Assembly (NCBI GenBank): GCA_017465575.1
Contig: JAFTVX010000037.1
Span: 1 to 55,006, forward strand
Length of the DNA: 55,006 nucleotides
Source: Alistipes sp.
GTDB taxonomy: Bacteria; Bacteroidota; Bacteroidia; Bacteroidales; Rikenellaceae
Direction of reading: 5' to 3'
A model generated the notes under the pieces. The model searched no databases, had not been told where the DNA came from, and saw only the letters and a program-made list of their open reading frames with translations. The position numbers and the translations under genes were made by a program. Shown here in pieces: positions 42,166 through 50,403 of this stretch (positions within the stretch are counted from its first letter, which is position 1; the number at the start of each line of letters is the position of its first letter).

Positions 42166-43866
42166 ATGTTAGAGCAAAACCTTATTAAAATCTACGAGCA
42201 GAGCTTCCGCGACAACCGCGAGATGGCTGCTATTACCGACTATTTCAAGGGCGAGACATTCTCGTACTACGAAATGGCAAAGGAGATTGCTAAGCTTCAC
42301 CTTATGTTCAAGGAGGCTGGCGTAGAGAAGGGCGACAAGATTGCGCTTATTGGTCGTAACAACACCCGTTGGTGCATCAGCTACATCGCTACCATCACCT
42401 ATGGCGCTATCATCGTGCCTATCCTTCAGGACTTCAACCCCAACGATGTAATCAACATTATCAACCACTCGGAGAGTAAACTACTCTTCTTGGGCGATAA
42501 CTTCTGGGACGACATCGAGGGCGACCAGATTCCCGCTATCGAGGCAGCATTCTCGCTTACGGACTACCATGTGATTTATGAGAAGAGTGGCGATAAGCTC
42601 ACCAACTACATGAAGAATATCGTGATGCACTACCGCGATGCCTATCCTCGTGGTTTCAGTGCCAACGATATCAAGTATGCCGATGTTGCAAACGACGAGG
42701 TCTGCTTATTGAACTACACCTCGGGTACTACTGGCTCGTCGAAGGGTGTGATGCTTACGGTAAACAACCTTACTGGCAACATCGTATTTGCCCGCGAGAT
42801 GATCAACCCCGACACCAACGAGCACTTCTTCCGCAAGGGCTCACGCACCCTCTCGTTCTTGCCTTTGGCACACGCCTACGGCTGTACCTTCGACTTCCTC
42901 TCGCCCTTGGCGTGTGGTGGTCACATCACCCTTTTGGGTCGTATCCCCTCTCCCAAGATTTTGATCGAGGCTATGAAGGTGACACGCCCCAACATCGTAT
43001 GCTCGGTACCTCTTATCTTGGAGAAGGTATACCGCAAGAGCATCCTTCCTCTCTTGGAGAAGGGCTCTATGAGTATTGCAATGCGTATTCCGTTGCTCAA
43101 CACAGCCATCTACTCTACTATCCGCGCAAAGCTTATGGAGCAGTTTGGTGGTTGCATCGAGATTTTCATCGTTGGTGGTGCAGCGCTGAACAAGGAGACC
43201 GAGGACTTCTTGCGCAAGATTAAGTTCCCCCTCACCGTGGGCTACGGTATGACCGAGTGTGCTCCACTTATCAGCTTCGAGCTTCCCCAGTACTTCAAGT
43301 CGGGCTCTTGTGGTCGTGTGCTTGATGGTCTGTTGGAGGGCAAGATTGACTCGCGCGATCCCCAGAATATCCCTGGCGAGTTGCTTGTTCGTGGTGAGCA
43401 TGTTATGAAGGGCTACTATAAGAACGAGGAGGCAACAAATGCCGTTTTAGAGGATGATGGTTGGTTGCACACTGGCGATATGTGTACTATGGATGCCGAC
43501 AAGACCCTATATATCCGTGGTCGTTGCAAGACTATGATTCTCACCGGCTCGGGTCAGAACATCTACCCCGAGGAGATTGAGGAGCGCCTCAACAACCTCT
43601 ATATGGTTGCCGAGTCGTTGGTTATCGAGAACAATGGCCGCCTTACTGCGCTTGTCGTTCCCGACTATGAGTTGGCAAATGCCGAGGGTGTAAACCTCGA
43701 GAACATCCAGGAGATTATGGACGAGAACCTCAAGCAGCTCAACACAATGGTTGCTTCGTACGAAAAGGTTGCCAACATCGTAATCCACCGCGAGGAGTTT
43801 GTTAAGACTCCGAAGCGCTCGATTAAGCGTTATTTGTATAGTGCTGAAAGACTTAACCTCAACTAA
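42166..43866 (+). CDS. Long-chain acyl-CoA synthetase (AMP-binding)
   Basis: A 566-residue ANL-superfamily enzyme. The P-loop-like motif is LLNYTSGTTGSSKGVMLT, followed by LPLAHAYG, VGYGMTECAPLIS and GWLHTGD. The C-terminal half-domain has the Lys-bearing TPKRSIKRYLY. It activates fatty acids with ATP and CoA; chain length is not readable. Monocistronic. Confidence 0.92.
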   Translation: MLEQNLIKIYEQSFRDNREMAAITDYFKGETFSYYEMAKEIAKLHLMFKEAGVEKGDKIALIGRNNTRWCISYIATITYGAIIVPILQDFNPNDVINIINHSESKLLFLGDNFWDDIEGDQIPAIEAAFSLTDYHVIYEKSGDKLTNYMKNIVMHYRDAYPRGFSANDIKYADVANDEVCLLNYTSGTTGSSKGVMLTVNNLTGNIVFAREMINPDTNEHFFRKGSRTLSFLPLAHAYGCTFDFLSPLACGGHITLLGRIPSPKILIEAMKVTRPNIVCSVPLILEKVYRKSILPLLEKGSMSIAMRIPLLNTAIYSTIRAKLMEQFGGCIEIFIVGGAALNKETEDFLRKIKFPLTVGYGMTECAPLISFELPQYFKSGSCGRVLDGLLEGKIDSRDPQNIPGELLVRGEHVMKGYYKNEEATNAVLEDDGWLHTGDMCTMDADKTLYIRGRCKTMILTGSGQNIYPEEIEERLNNLYMVAESLVIENNGRLTALVVPDYELANAEGVNLENIQEIMDENLKQLNTMVASYEKVANIVIHREEFVKTPKRSIKRYLYSAERLNLN

Positions 43867-43870
43867 AATC

Positions 43871-43912
43871 AAAGGAGATGACTAATTTGCTTTTTAGTCA
43901 TCTCCTTTCGTT
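43871..43912 (+). terminator. Intrinsic terminator
   Basis: The 15-bp stem AAAGGAGATGACTAA (43871-43885) pairs with TTAGTCATCTCCTTT (43894-43908), then cgtttt. Confidence 0.8.
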
Positions 43913-43914
43913 TT

Positions 43915-44057
43915 AGTTGTTAGTTGTTAGTTTTTAGACCATTAGGACTTTAAGACCTTAAGACCATACGAGGTCGGATATCACTTTTATCTTAATGTCT
44001 TATCGTCTTATTGGTCCTATAGTCTTAAAAAACTCTAACAACTAAACTCTAACAACT
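43915..44057. repeat. Delta-type block with ttagttgttag units
   Basis: Units ttaggactttaagaccttaagacc and their complement tcttaatgtcttatcgtcttattgg, flanked by tagttgttag and aactctaacaactaaa. It abuts the partial palindrome copy H. Confidence 0.55.
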
Positions 44058-44133
44058 AAAAAGAGCGAATGGAATATGCTCGATTTTCCATTCGCTCTTT
44101 AGACTGATAATGGCCCCTTTTCACAACAAATTA
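44058..44133 (-). repeat. Flush-stop palindrome, half copy H (after DUF3127 gene)
   Basis: Only the near end (CCCCTTTTCACAACAAATTA, TTA = stop codon) and an inner hairpin, AAAGAGCGAATGGA/TTCCATTCGCTCTTT, are present. The far arm is missing. Confidence 0.55.
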
Positions 44134-44505
44134 AAATGGCATATCGTCTATTACACCACTCGCACCTCCTGCCGAATAACTCTGCTGGGGCTCCTCCATA
44201 AAGGGAGGCATATCCTGCACGGGAGGCTGTGCTGCGGGCTGGAGGGGCTGAACACGCCAAGCACGAACATCGGTGTACCAGCGACCTTGATAGTTGCGGC
44301 TCTCGATATCGAACGATACGGTATACATCTCGCCTACACGGAGTGTTGCAACCTCCTGACCCTTATTCATAAAGGTCACGGCAATCTCCTTGCCGTACTG
44401 CTTGTTGGGCTGCTCGAAAACAACAGTCTGACGCTCCCAAGTACCACGCGCCGACTGGCCAGTCACGGGAGCAAGAATCTCAATTACTTTACCTTCAAAT
44501 TCCAT
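44131..44505 (-). CDS. DUF3127 (SSB-like) protein
   Basis: A 124-residue protein. An OB-fold-like N-terminal domain (about 1-88: MEFEGKVIEILAPVTGQSARGTW, GKEIAVTFMNKGQEVATLRVGEMYTVSFDIESR) matches DUF3127. A Pro/Gln-rich linker and the tail SGVIDDMPF follow. The tail is very like the acidic DDDIPF tip by which SSB recruits repair enzymes. A role on single-stranded DNA is an inference. Confidence 0.82.
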   Translation of the reverse strand: MEFEGKVIEILAPVTGQSARGTWERQTVVFEQPNKQYGKEIAVTFMNKGQEVATLRVGEMYTVSFDIESRNYQGRWYTDVRAWRVQPLQPAAQPPVQDMPPFMEEPQQSYSAGGASGVIDDMPF

Positions 44506-44552
44506 AGTTTATCTATAAGGTATGTTCTATAAATTAGTTAATAAGCAATTCG

Positions 44553-45323
44553 TTATGCTACCGAGCAAGGAATGCCGAGTGCCTCGACACGCTCAGCAAT
44601 CTTGCGCAGCTCATCCTTCTCGACCTTCTCCAAGGTCTGGCAGGGGGTATCGCGGTCGAGCGAGTATACCATCACCTGCTTGGGATTAATCTCCGCAACA
44701 AGCTTCAACCACGCCTCAACCTCCTCGTCGGTGGTGTTATCAACACGATGCGATAGGTACTCACCACGGAGGAACATTGTCTGCACGATAAGCTTTCCCT
44801 CAAACGCTTTAAGTAGCTCGACGGTGCGTGCTACGGTGTAGTTGCCTTGGGGCTTATTGATAAGTTCGACGGTGGCATCGAATGCCGAGTCGAGTTTAAG
44901 GATATTGTTGTCGACACGCAACAGAGCACGGCGCACATCGTCGCGGTGAATCTGCGTAGCGTTAGACAATACCGAGACCTTAGCCTCGGGGCAGTACTTA
45001 TCGCGAAGGGCTATGGTGTCGTCGATAATCTGCTCAAAATCGGGGTGCAGCGTAGGCTCGCCATTGCCCGCAAAGGTGATTACATCGGGCGGCGTGCCGT
45101 CAGCAACCATCTTCTGCAAGGTCGTAGCAAGCATAGCGCTAACATCCTCGCGAGCATTGAAGCGACGACGACCGGGGTGCTCATCATTCCAACCACACTC
45201 GCAGTAGATGCAGTCGAAGCTACACAACTTTGAGTCGATGGGGAGCAAATTGACACCGAGCGAGAGACCCAAACGGCGTGAGCGGATAGGTCCAAAGATG
45301 ATGTTGTCGTATAGTGAAGTCAT
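44553..45323 (-). CDS. Radical SAM protein
   Basis: A 256-residue protein with the 4Fe-4S motif CSFDCIYC (CxxxCxxC), then FAGNGEPTLHPDFEQIIDDT (SAM-binding GGEP-like element) and a TIM-barrel-like body. The family catalyses radical reactions from SAM; this subgroup has no assigned substrate. It lies 23 bases after ddl in the same operon. Confidence 0.85.
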   Translation of the reverse strand: MTSLYDNIIFGPIRSRRLGLSLGVNLLPIDSKLCSFDCIYCECGWNDEHPGRRRFNAREDVSAMLATTLQKMVADGTPPDVITFAGNGEPTLHPDFEQIIDDTIALRDKYCPEAKVSVLSNATQIHRDDVRRALLRVDNNILKLDSAFDATVELINKPQGNYTVARTVELLKAFEGKLIVQTMFLRGEYLSHRVDNTTDEEVEAWLKLVAEINPKQVMVYSLDRDTPCQTLEKVEKDELRKIAERVEALGIPCSVA

Positions 45324-45346
45324 AAGGTTCGTTTTTTTAAGAGTTG

Positions 45347-46543
45347 TTATCTCTTTGACCCCTTCGAGCCACCAAGTTTTGCGCCGTGCTTTGCTTGGTA
45401 GGCGAAGATATTCTCCGAGTAGCTTGTGGTCTTGAACTCCGAGTCGCGCTTGCGCTTGAAGGCGATGGCGATAAGGCGGTCGACAAGCTCGTCGAACTTA
45501 ACGCCCGTAGCCTCCCAGAGGTAGAACGACAACGAGCCAGGAATGGTGTTAATCTCGTTGACATAGATGCCACCGTTGGCCTCGTCAATCATAAAGTCGA
45601 TGCGTGATACGCCATCGCACGCCAAGACACGGAAGGTGTCGCAAGCGGTCTTGCGGATAAAGGCGGTTACATCCTCGGGTAGACGAGCGGGAATCTCTCT
45701 TACGGTAGAGTGCATACCCTCTGAGGGCTTATTCTTGCCACCACCCAGATACTTATCCTCGTAGCTCAGAATCTCGCCCGAGCGCACAGGAGCCTCGCAT
45801 ACCGATGCCTCGCAGTCGTAGTAGTCGCCCAATACCGAGCAGTTGATCTCCTTGAGCTTCTCAACAAGGCGCTCGACGATGATACGCTTTGAGTACTTAA
45901 TGGCGTTGTCCACAGCAGCGATAAGCTCCTCACGGTTGTGAACAGCCTTGATACCCACCGACGAGCCGAGGTTGGCGGGCTTGACGATAAGGGGATAGTT
46001 CAACTTCTCCGAGCGCTCGATGCACAAGCCCTGCTCCGAGAGCCACTCCTTATCCGAGAACCAAGCATAGTCGACAACGGGGATGCCACTCTCCTTGAGA
46101 ATCATCTTCATCGTAATCTTATCCATACCGTTAGCCGAGGCAAGCGTATTGGGACAAGCATAGGGGATGCCTGTAAGCTCGATAAGACCCTGGAACGAGC
46201 CATCCTCGCCCGAGGTGCCGTGCAAGCAGGGGAGGATAACATCGATAGTGGTAGCTACGGCGCTACCAAAGAGGGGCTTACGCACCTTGTAGAGGTTGTT
46301 ATCGCCAAACGCAGGGCGGAAGTATACCTCCTCTACCGACGCAAGCAACGCCTTCATATCGCGATAGTTATCTGTCAAACGGAGCTTGTCGCCAGTATAC
46401 CAACGACCCTCCTTTGAGATGTAAATAGGCACGATGTTGTACTTCTCCTCGTTCATCGCTGCCATAGTCTGTGCCGCGGTAATCACCGAAATCTCGTTCT
46501 CCACCGAACGGCCACCAAAAATCACACCTACATTAATCTTCAT
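45347..46543 (-). CDS. ddl: D-alanine--D-alanine ligase
   Basis: A 398-residue ATP-grasp ligase: GVIFGGRSVENEISVITA at the N-terminus, CLHGTSGEDGSFQG, VKPANLGSSVGI, YEDKYLGGGKN and SRIDFMIDEANGGIYVNEINTIPGSLSFYLWEATG. It is longer than most Ddl proteins (about 310-370), with a basic C-terminal extension. NTIPGSLSFYLWE differs from the more usual NTxPGxTxxS. It makes the D-Ala-D-Ala that the neighbouring MurF adds to the UDP-MurNAc tripeptide. Confidence 0.9.
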   Translation of the reverse strand: MKINVGVIFGGRSVENEISVITAAQTMAAMNEEKYNIVPIYISKEGRWYTGDKLRLTDNYRDMKALLASVEEVYFRPAFGDNNLYKVRKPLFGSAVATTIDVILPCLHGTSGEDGSFQGLIELTGIPYACPNTLASANGMDKITMKMILKESGIPVVDYAWFSDKEWLSEQGLCIERSEKLNYPLIVKPANLGSSVGIKAVHNREELIAAVDNAIKYSKRIIVERLVEKLKEINCSVLGDYYDCEASVCEAPVRSGEILSYEDKYLGGGKNKPSEGMHSTVREIPARLPEDVTAFIRKTACDTFRVLACDGVSRIDFMIDEANGGIYVNEINTIPGSLSFYLWEATGVKFDELVDRLIAIAFKRKRDSEFKTTSYSENIFAYQAKHGAKLGGSKGSKR

Positions 46544-46566
46544 TGCTGTATTTGAGTTTGTTTTGT

Positions 46567-48129
46567 TTACTTAAACGAGTCGGGCAGGTCGTTCTCATAG
46601 AGGACAACATCGCCCACCTTGAGCTGGGGTTGCAGAGCCGCCATAGCCTCCTGGAACGAAGCCACCGCAGCCACCTTCGCCTTATCGTAGCCACCATCGG
46701 CTAAGCCCTGAGTGATAGCCTCACGGTTGACCTCATTGACAACATATACGCCATCGGGGTTAGCGTGGGCGATATCCGAGCCAAACACGCGGTTATTATC
46801 GTACTGCTTCGAGCCCATCTCCACAAAGCCAGGGGTCACGACATACTTCTTACCCTCGGTAGCGAAATCGCGTAACACCTCCAACGCCATACGCGCACCC
46901 GCGGGGTTGGAGTTATAGGCATCGTCAAGGATTGTGATGCCTCCATTACGACGCATACTCAAGCGGTGCTCAACCTGCTCAATCTGCTTTACGGCACGAC
47001 GGCAGGCATCCACCGAGACGCCAAGGTGCTCGGCAATAGCCAGCGCAGCCGTGATATTGAGGATGTTGCCACGACCAAGGATATGCGTAGCATAGCCCTC
47101 GTCTACCCTACCATCGTGGCACAATGCAAACGATGTCTCGGTAGCAGAATATGCAATATTCGTAGCGCGATAGTCCGCCTCCGTGTTCTCGATAGAGTAG
47201 GTCAACGCCTTGATATTGTTGCCCTTATGGTGGCGATATGCCGCCTCGGAGTCGATATTTACCACACCTACGCCACCCTCGGGCAGAGCATCGATAAGCT
47301 CAAACTTGGTGCGAGCGACATTCTCTACTGAGCCAAAGGTCTCGAGGTGCATCTCGCCTACCGAGGTGACGATACCCATCGTGGGGCATACCAAATCGCA
47401 AATCTCCTTGATATCGCCACTCTGCTTGGCACCCATCTCGACGATAAATACCTCGTGGTGAGGCTTAAGGTGCTCACGCACAGTACGCACAACGCCCAAG
47501 GTGGTGTTGAAGTTACCGGGGGTCATCACGACATTGTACTTTTCGGACAATATGCGATAGAGAAAGTGCTTGGTAGATGTCTTGCCAAAGCTACCTGTGA
47601 TGCCGATAATCTTCAGGTGGGGCATCGAGCGCAAGCGGCGCTTGGCATCGTTGTAGTACCAACGGGTGATTGCCATCTCCAAGGGTCGGTTGATGGCGTT
47701 GGCAAGGATAATCCAGTAGTCCAAGGTCATCAGCAACAACAGAGGCATTGCATAGCAATCATCGAGATAGTGTGCACCTACCATTGCCACCGCAACAAGC
47801 AGATAGCGTGTTGCTAACAAGCGCTTAACACGCATCGTATAGGCAAGCTTTATCTTGTACTCAATCTTAAACTCCGCAATGGCGATAACCAACATCCATA
47901 GACCAAGGAGCAACAGCACCGCCCAATGCTGAGTAAAGAGCGTAACAACAGCACCCACCACAGCCAACATATTTGCACGCGAATACCACTCGCCAGTCTG
48001 TTTTAGCCAGCGGTTGTAGCGCTCGATGCGGTAGCTATTCTGCTGAAACATCTGCGTTGAATAGCGCACCGTGGCAACTAAAAACCATACCCACGCAAAG
48101 CAGAAGAAATATGTGATTATGCTCTCCAT
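46567..48129 (-). CDS. murF: MurF-type ligase with an N-terminal membrane domain
   Basis: A 520-residue protein. Residues 1 to about 150 hold four or more hydrophobic helices in place of MurF's usual soluble UDP-binding domain. The rest is Mur-ligase: IIGITGSFGKTSTKHFLY, TPGNFNTTLGV, FIVEMGAKQSGDI, NIDSEAAY, ILDDAYNSNPAGARMALEVL. It would add D-Ala-D-Ala to UDP-MurNAc-tripeptide at the membrane. It lies between the hydrolase (3-base gap) and ddl (23 bases). A paralogue with another acceptor is possible. Confidence 0.85.
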   Translation of the reverse strand: MESIITYFFCFAWVWFLVATVRYSTQMFQQNSYRIERYNRWLKQTGEWYSRANMLAVVGAVVTLFTQHWAVLLLLGLWMLVIAIAEFKIEYKIKLAYTMRVKRLLATRYLLVAVAMVGAHYLDDCYAMPLLLLMTLDYWIILANAINRPLEMAITRWYYNDAKRRLRSMPHLKIIGITGSFGKTSTKHFLYRILSEKYNVVMTPGNFNTTLGVVRTVREHLKPHHEVFIVEMGAKQSGDIKEICDLVCPTMGIVTSVGEMHLETFGSVENVARTKFELIDALPEGGVGVVNIDSEAAYRHHKGNNIKALTYSIENTEADYRATNIAYSATETSFALCHDGRVDEGYATHILGRGNILNITAALAIAEHLGVSVDACRRAVKQIEQVEHRLSMRRNGGITILDDAYNSNPAGARMALEVLRDFATEGKKYVVTPGFVEMGSKQYDNNRVFGSDIAHANPDGVYVVNEVNREAITQGLADGGYDKAKVAAVASFQEAMAALQPQLKVGDVVLYENDLPDSFK

Positions 48130-48132
48130 ACG

Positions 48133-48897
48133 CTACTCGATATTAAGAAATGAGCCCAACGATGTAAACCACAACTCGGGCTGCTCCAACATAGCAAAGT
48201 GACCTGCACCCTCGGCAACAGCCATAATTGTGTCGGGCATCTTGCGCGTCATCGTATAGGCATCCGTGATGGGTGTTGCGGTATCCTTGTCGCCCCAGAA
48301 GAGCAATACGGGAGCCTTGACACTCGGCATAAGGTGCTGTAAATCTTCGTTTACGACCTTCGACAATATGGCTCGCATCATCGGCGTAGCACGGTTGTAG
48401 TCCGAAGAGCCCGACTTACGACGGCGCTGGTCAACAAGCATCTGCGCCTTCTGCTTGCCAATAAGGATAGGCAAGAGGTGCTTCATCAGCTTAAAGGAGT
48501 AGACCTTGTAGTAATAACTCAACTTACGGCGAGGCTTAACGCCCGCAGCATCCGTAAGCACCACACGCTCCACCTCGTTACGCGAAGCATAGACGATGGC
48601 TACACGACCACCAAACGAGTGACCAATAAGCGTGGGACGCTCGATGCCGAGCTCTCTCGCCAACGCCTCGACGGAGCGGGTATACTCCTCGACACCCCAC
48701 ACCTCGCGAGGCTCGTCGCTAAGACCAAAGCCCGCAAAATCGACCGTAACAACACGCTTCGACCTCTTTAGCCACTCGCGCGTAGCCACCCAGATATTGC
48801 GGTCGCAACCCCAGCCGTGCAACAGCATCACCGTATCTCCCTCACCCTCAACGGAGTAGGCAAGTTCGACACCCTCATATTTATATCGTGCATCCAT
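48133..48897 (-). CDS. Alpha/beta hydrolase
   Basis: ATG at 48897 gives 254 residues (MDARYKYEGVELAYSVEGEG). The fold is shown by HGWGCD (oxyanion hole), LIGHSFGGRV (nucleophilic Ser), FWGDKDTATP (acid) and EGAGHFAMLEQPE (His). The substrate is unknown. The longer in-frame start at 49032 lies upstream of the promoter and is rejected. First gene of the murF-ddl operon; the promoter leaves only 5 bases of leader. Confidence 0.85.
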   Translation of the reverse strand: MDARYKYEGVELAYSVEGEGDTVMLLHGWGCDRNIWVATREWLKRSKRVVTVDFAGFGLSDEPREVWGVEEYTRSVEALARELGIERPTLIGHSFGGRVAIVYASRNEVERVVLTDAAGVKPRRKLSYYYKVYSFKLMKHLLPILIGKQKAQMLVDQRRRKSGSSDYNRATPMMRAILSKVVNEDLQHLMPSVKAPVLLFWGDKDTATPITDAYTMTRKMPDTIMAVAEGAGHFAMLEQPELWFTSLGSFLNIE

Positions 48898-48902
48898 AAA
48901 CG

Positions 48903-48933
48903 CAAAGGTACGAAAAAAAGAGCAAAGAGCAAA
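48903..48933 (-). promoter_or_regulatory. Consensus promoter, 5 bases from the hydrolase start
   Basis: On the minus strand TTTG (48933-48930), 19 bases, TACCTTTG (48910-48903), then 'cgttt' and ATG. The full consensus and the short distance point to a leaderless mRNA. Confidence 0.68.
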
Positions 48934-48967
48934 ATAGTTAGGAGTTTTTAGTTGGGAGTTTTTAGCG

Positions 48968-49090
48968 CAGTCGAAAGTGAATTTAGGGAAATTAAAGAAT
49001 TTAGAGAAGTTAGTGATGAGCGCTACCGACATTTATCCTTAAACTCCTTACTCTCACTAAACTCATTAAATTCCCTAATATAACCACCTA
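48968..49090. repeat. Gamma-type iterated fold-back block
   Basis: Units gaatttagggaaattaaag, the loop gagcgctaccgacatttatcc, then the complement ttaaactccttactctcactaaactc. It abuts copy I. No gene is seen in 48934-49220. Confidence 0.6.
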
Positions 49091-49101
49091 CCTACCAGCC
49101 C

Positions 49102-49232
49102 AAATTTCTCGTCAGAAGGGGTGTAATTTGTTTTATCGCAAAAGAATCCCCCAAGGGATAGTACTAAAAGGTACAGCCCTTGGGGGATTACTTTTGGGAT
49201 AGGACGAAAGATGCCCCTTATCACGAGAAATT
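49102..49232 (-). repeat. Flush-stop palindrome, copy I (end of the RibH-like gene)
   Basis: About 130 bp with ends AAATTTCTCGTCAG and TCACGAGAAATT. The near end encodes Asn-Phe-Ser-stop (AAT TTC TCG TGA) of the minus-strand gene. Core GGGATAGTAC...GTACAGCCC. Confidence 0.75.
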
Positions 49233-49637
49233 AGCGGGTGCTACCTCCTCCTCCATCTCATTCTGCATCTCCACCATCTGCACAATATCCCCAGCGCGGT
49301 TGGCGCCACCTACCGTTACGACCATATTCCACTGAATCTGAATCTGTACGATGCCGTTCATTACAGATAGTGTGCCCATAATCTTGTTCTCGGGGGCGAG
49401 GATAACGACGCCATCGACATCGGTATACTCGGCAAAGAACTGCGTGGCAATCACCACATCGAAGATTGAGGGTATGGTGCGAACAACGATATTCTGCTGA
49501 TGACAGCCCATCGAGATAAGGTTGTCGATAAGCGGCATAAGGTGCTTATCGGTATGCTCCTCGAAGTCACGCACGACGATAACTCCAATACGCATATTGG
49601 TGGCATCCAAGTCGTTACGCATGATAGGCTCCATCAT
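49221..49637 (-). CDS. Lumazine-synthase-like protein lacking catalytic residues
   Basis: A 138-residue protein that aligns with RibH over its first part (MRIGVIVVRDFEEHTDKHLMPLIDNLISMGCHQQNIVVRTIPSIFDVVIATQFFAEYTDVDGVV). The GxVIxGxTxHF segment that carries the catalytic His is replaced by APENKIMGTLSVMN, and the AGxKxGNKG loop is lost. It is also about 15 residues short, and its last three residues come from the palindrome. Gene order (TPR, ribH, with recF divergent) is that of normal ribH in Bacteroidales. Probably a retired RibH with a new role, or decaying. Confidence 0.65.
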   Translation of the reverse strand: MMEPIMRNDLDATNMRIGVIVVRDFEEHTDKHLMPLIDNLISMGCHQQNIVVRTIPSIFDVVIATQFFAEYTDVDGVVILAPENKIMGTLSVMNGIVQIQIQWNMVVTVGGANRAGDIVQMVEMQNEMEEEVAPANFS

Positions 49638-49660
49638 AGCGGATAGCAGTTATTAAAGGA

Positions 49661-50290
49661 TTACTCCTTGATAAAACGCTGATACTGGCGCTCAGTTGCG
49701 GGGTACTCCTTAACGATATTCTTGTAGCACTCTACCGAAGCAGCCTCGTCACCCATAGCGGCATAAACCAAAGCGAGCTTCTCGTTGTAGGTAATGAATG
49801 AGTAGCTATCGTCGCTTGCCGCAGCAGCCTTCTTGAAGAGCTCAACAGCGCTCTGCAAGTCGTTCTCCTCAACTGCGATATCGCCACGGAGGCCATAAAC
49901 CTGAGCATTGATAAGCTCGGCAGCAGCGCCCTCGCCGTCAACATACATCTCGAGGTACTTCTTAGCATTTACCAAGTCACCAGCCTTGAGGTAGTCAGCA
50001 CCTGCCATGTAAGCAGCGTTGTTAGCTACATCGCTACCCTCGAAATCAGCTACAACAGCTGCAAACTCCTCAGCGGTAGTAGCAGCAGCCAAAGCTACAC
50101 TTGCAGCCTCGTTCTTAGCCTCGGCACGGCGCTCAGCCATGCTGCGGAATACGAAGAAAGCGCATACGATTACGCCTACAATAACAAGAGTCCAGAGAAT
50201 CTTGTTGCCATACTTGTCGAAGAACAACTCCAACTTACCCTTTGCCTCAACCATTACATCAGCCTCGGCGTTCTTTACATTGTTTGCCAT
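49661..50290 (-). CDS. Membrane-anchored TPR protein (YfgM-like)
   Basis: A 209-residue protein with a cytosolic N-terminus, one membrane helix (about 33-52: ILWTLVIVGVIVCAFFVF) and TPR-like repeats (FEGSDVANNAAYMAGADYLKAGDLVNAKKYLEMY; ALVYAAMGDEAASVECYKNI). This is the layout of YfgM/BamD-like tetratricopeptide proteins that work near the Sec translocon. It starts the operon with the RibH-like gene. Confidence 0.82.
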   Translation of the reverse strand: MANNVKNAEADVMVEAKGKLELFFDKYGNKILWTLVIVGVIVCAFFVFRSMAERRAEAKNEAASVALAAATTAEEFAAVVADFEGSDVANNAAYMAGADYLKAGDLVNAKKYLEMYVDGEGAAAELINAQVYGLRGDIAVEENDLQSAVELFKKAAAASDDSYSFITYNEKLALVYAAMGDEAASVECYKNIVKEYPATERQYQRFIKE

Positions 50291-50333
50291 AATAAAGTAT
50301 AAGTGTTTAAATTATTTTTGTCATAGTAACTCG

Positions 50334-50341
50334 CAAAGGTA
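50334..50341 (-). promoter_or_regulatory. Promoter of the TPR/RibH-like operon
   Basis: CAAAGGTA, TACCTTTG on the minus strand, 43 bases before the TPR start. Confidence 0.5.
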
Positions 50342-50403
50342 CAATAAATAGTTTGGATTTCACAATTTTCCCAACAAAAAATATCGCAACACCACAAATT
50401 ATC

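Noticed and set aside
48898-49032. N-terminal extension of the alpha/beta hydrolase
   Set aside because: The extra 45 codons run through a gamma repeat and the promoter; transcription starts downstream of them.
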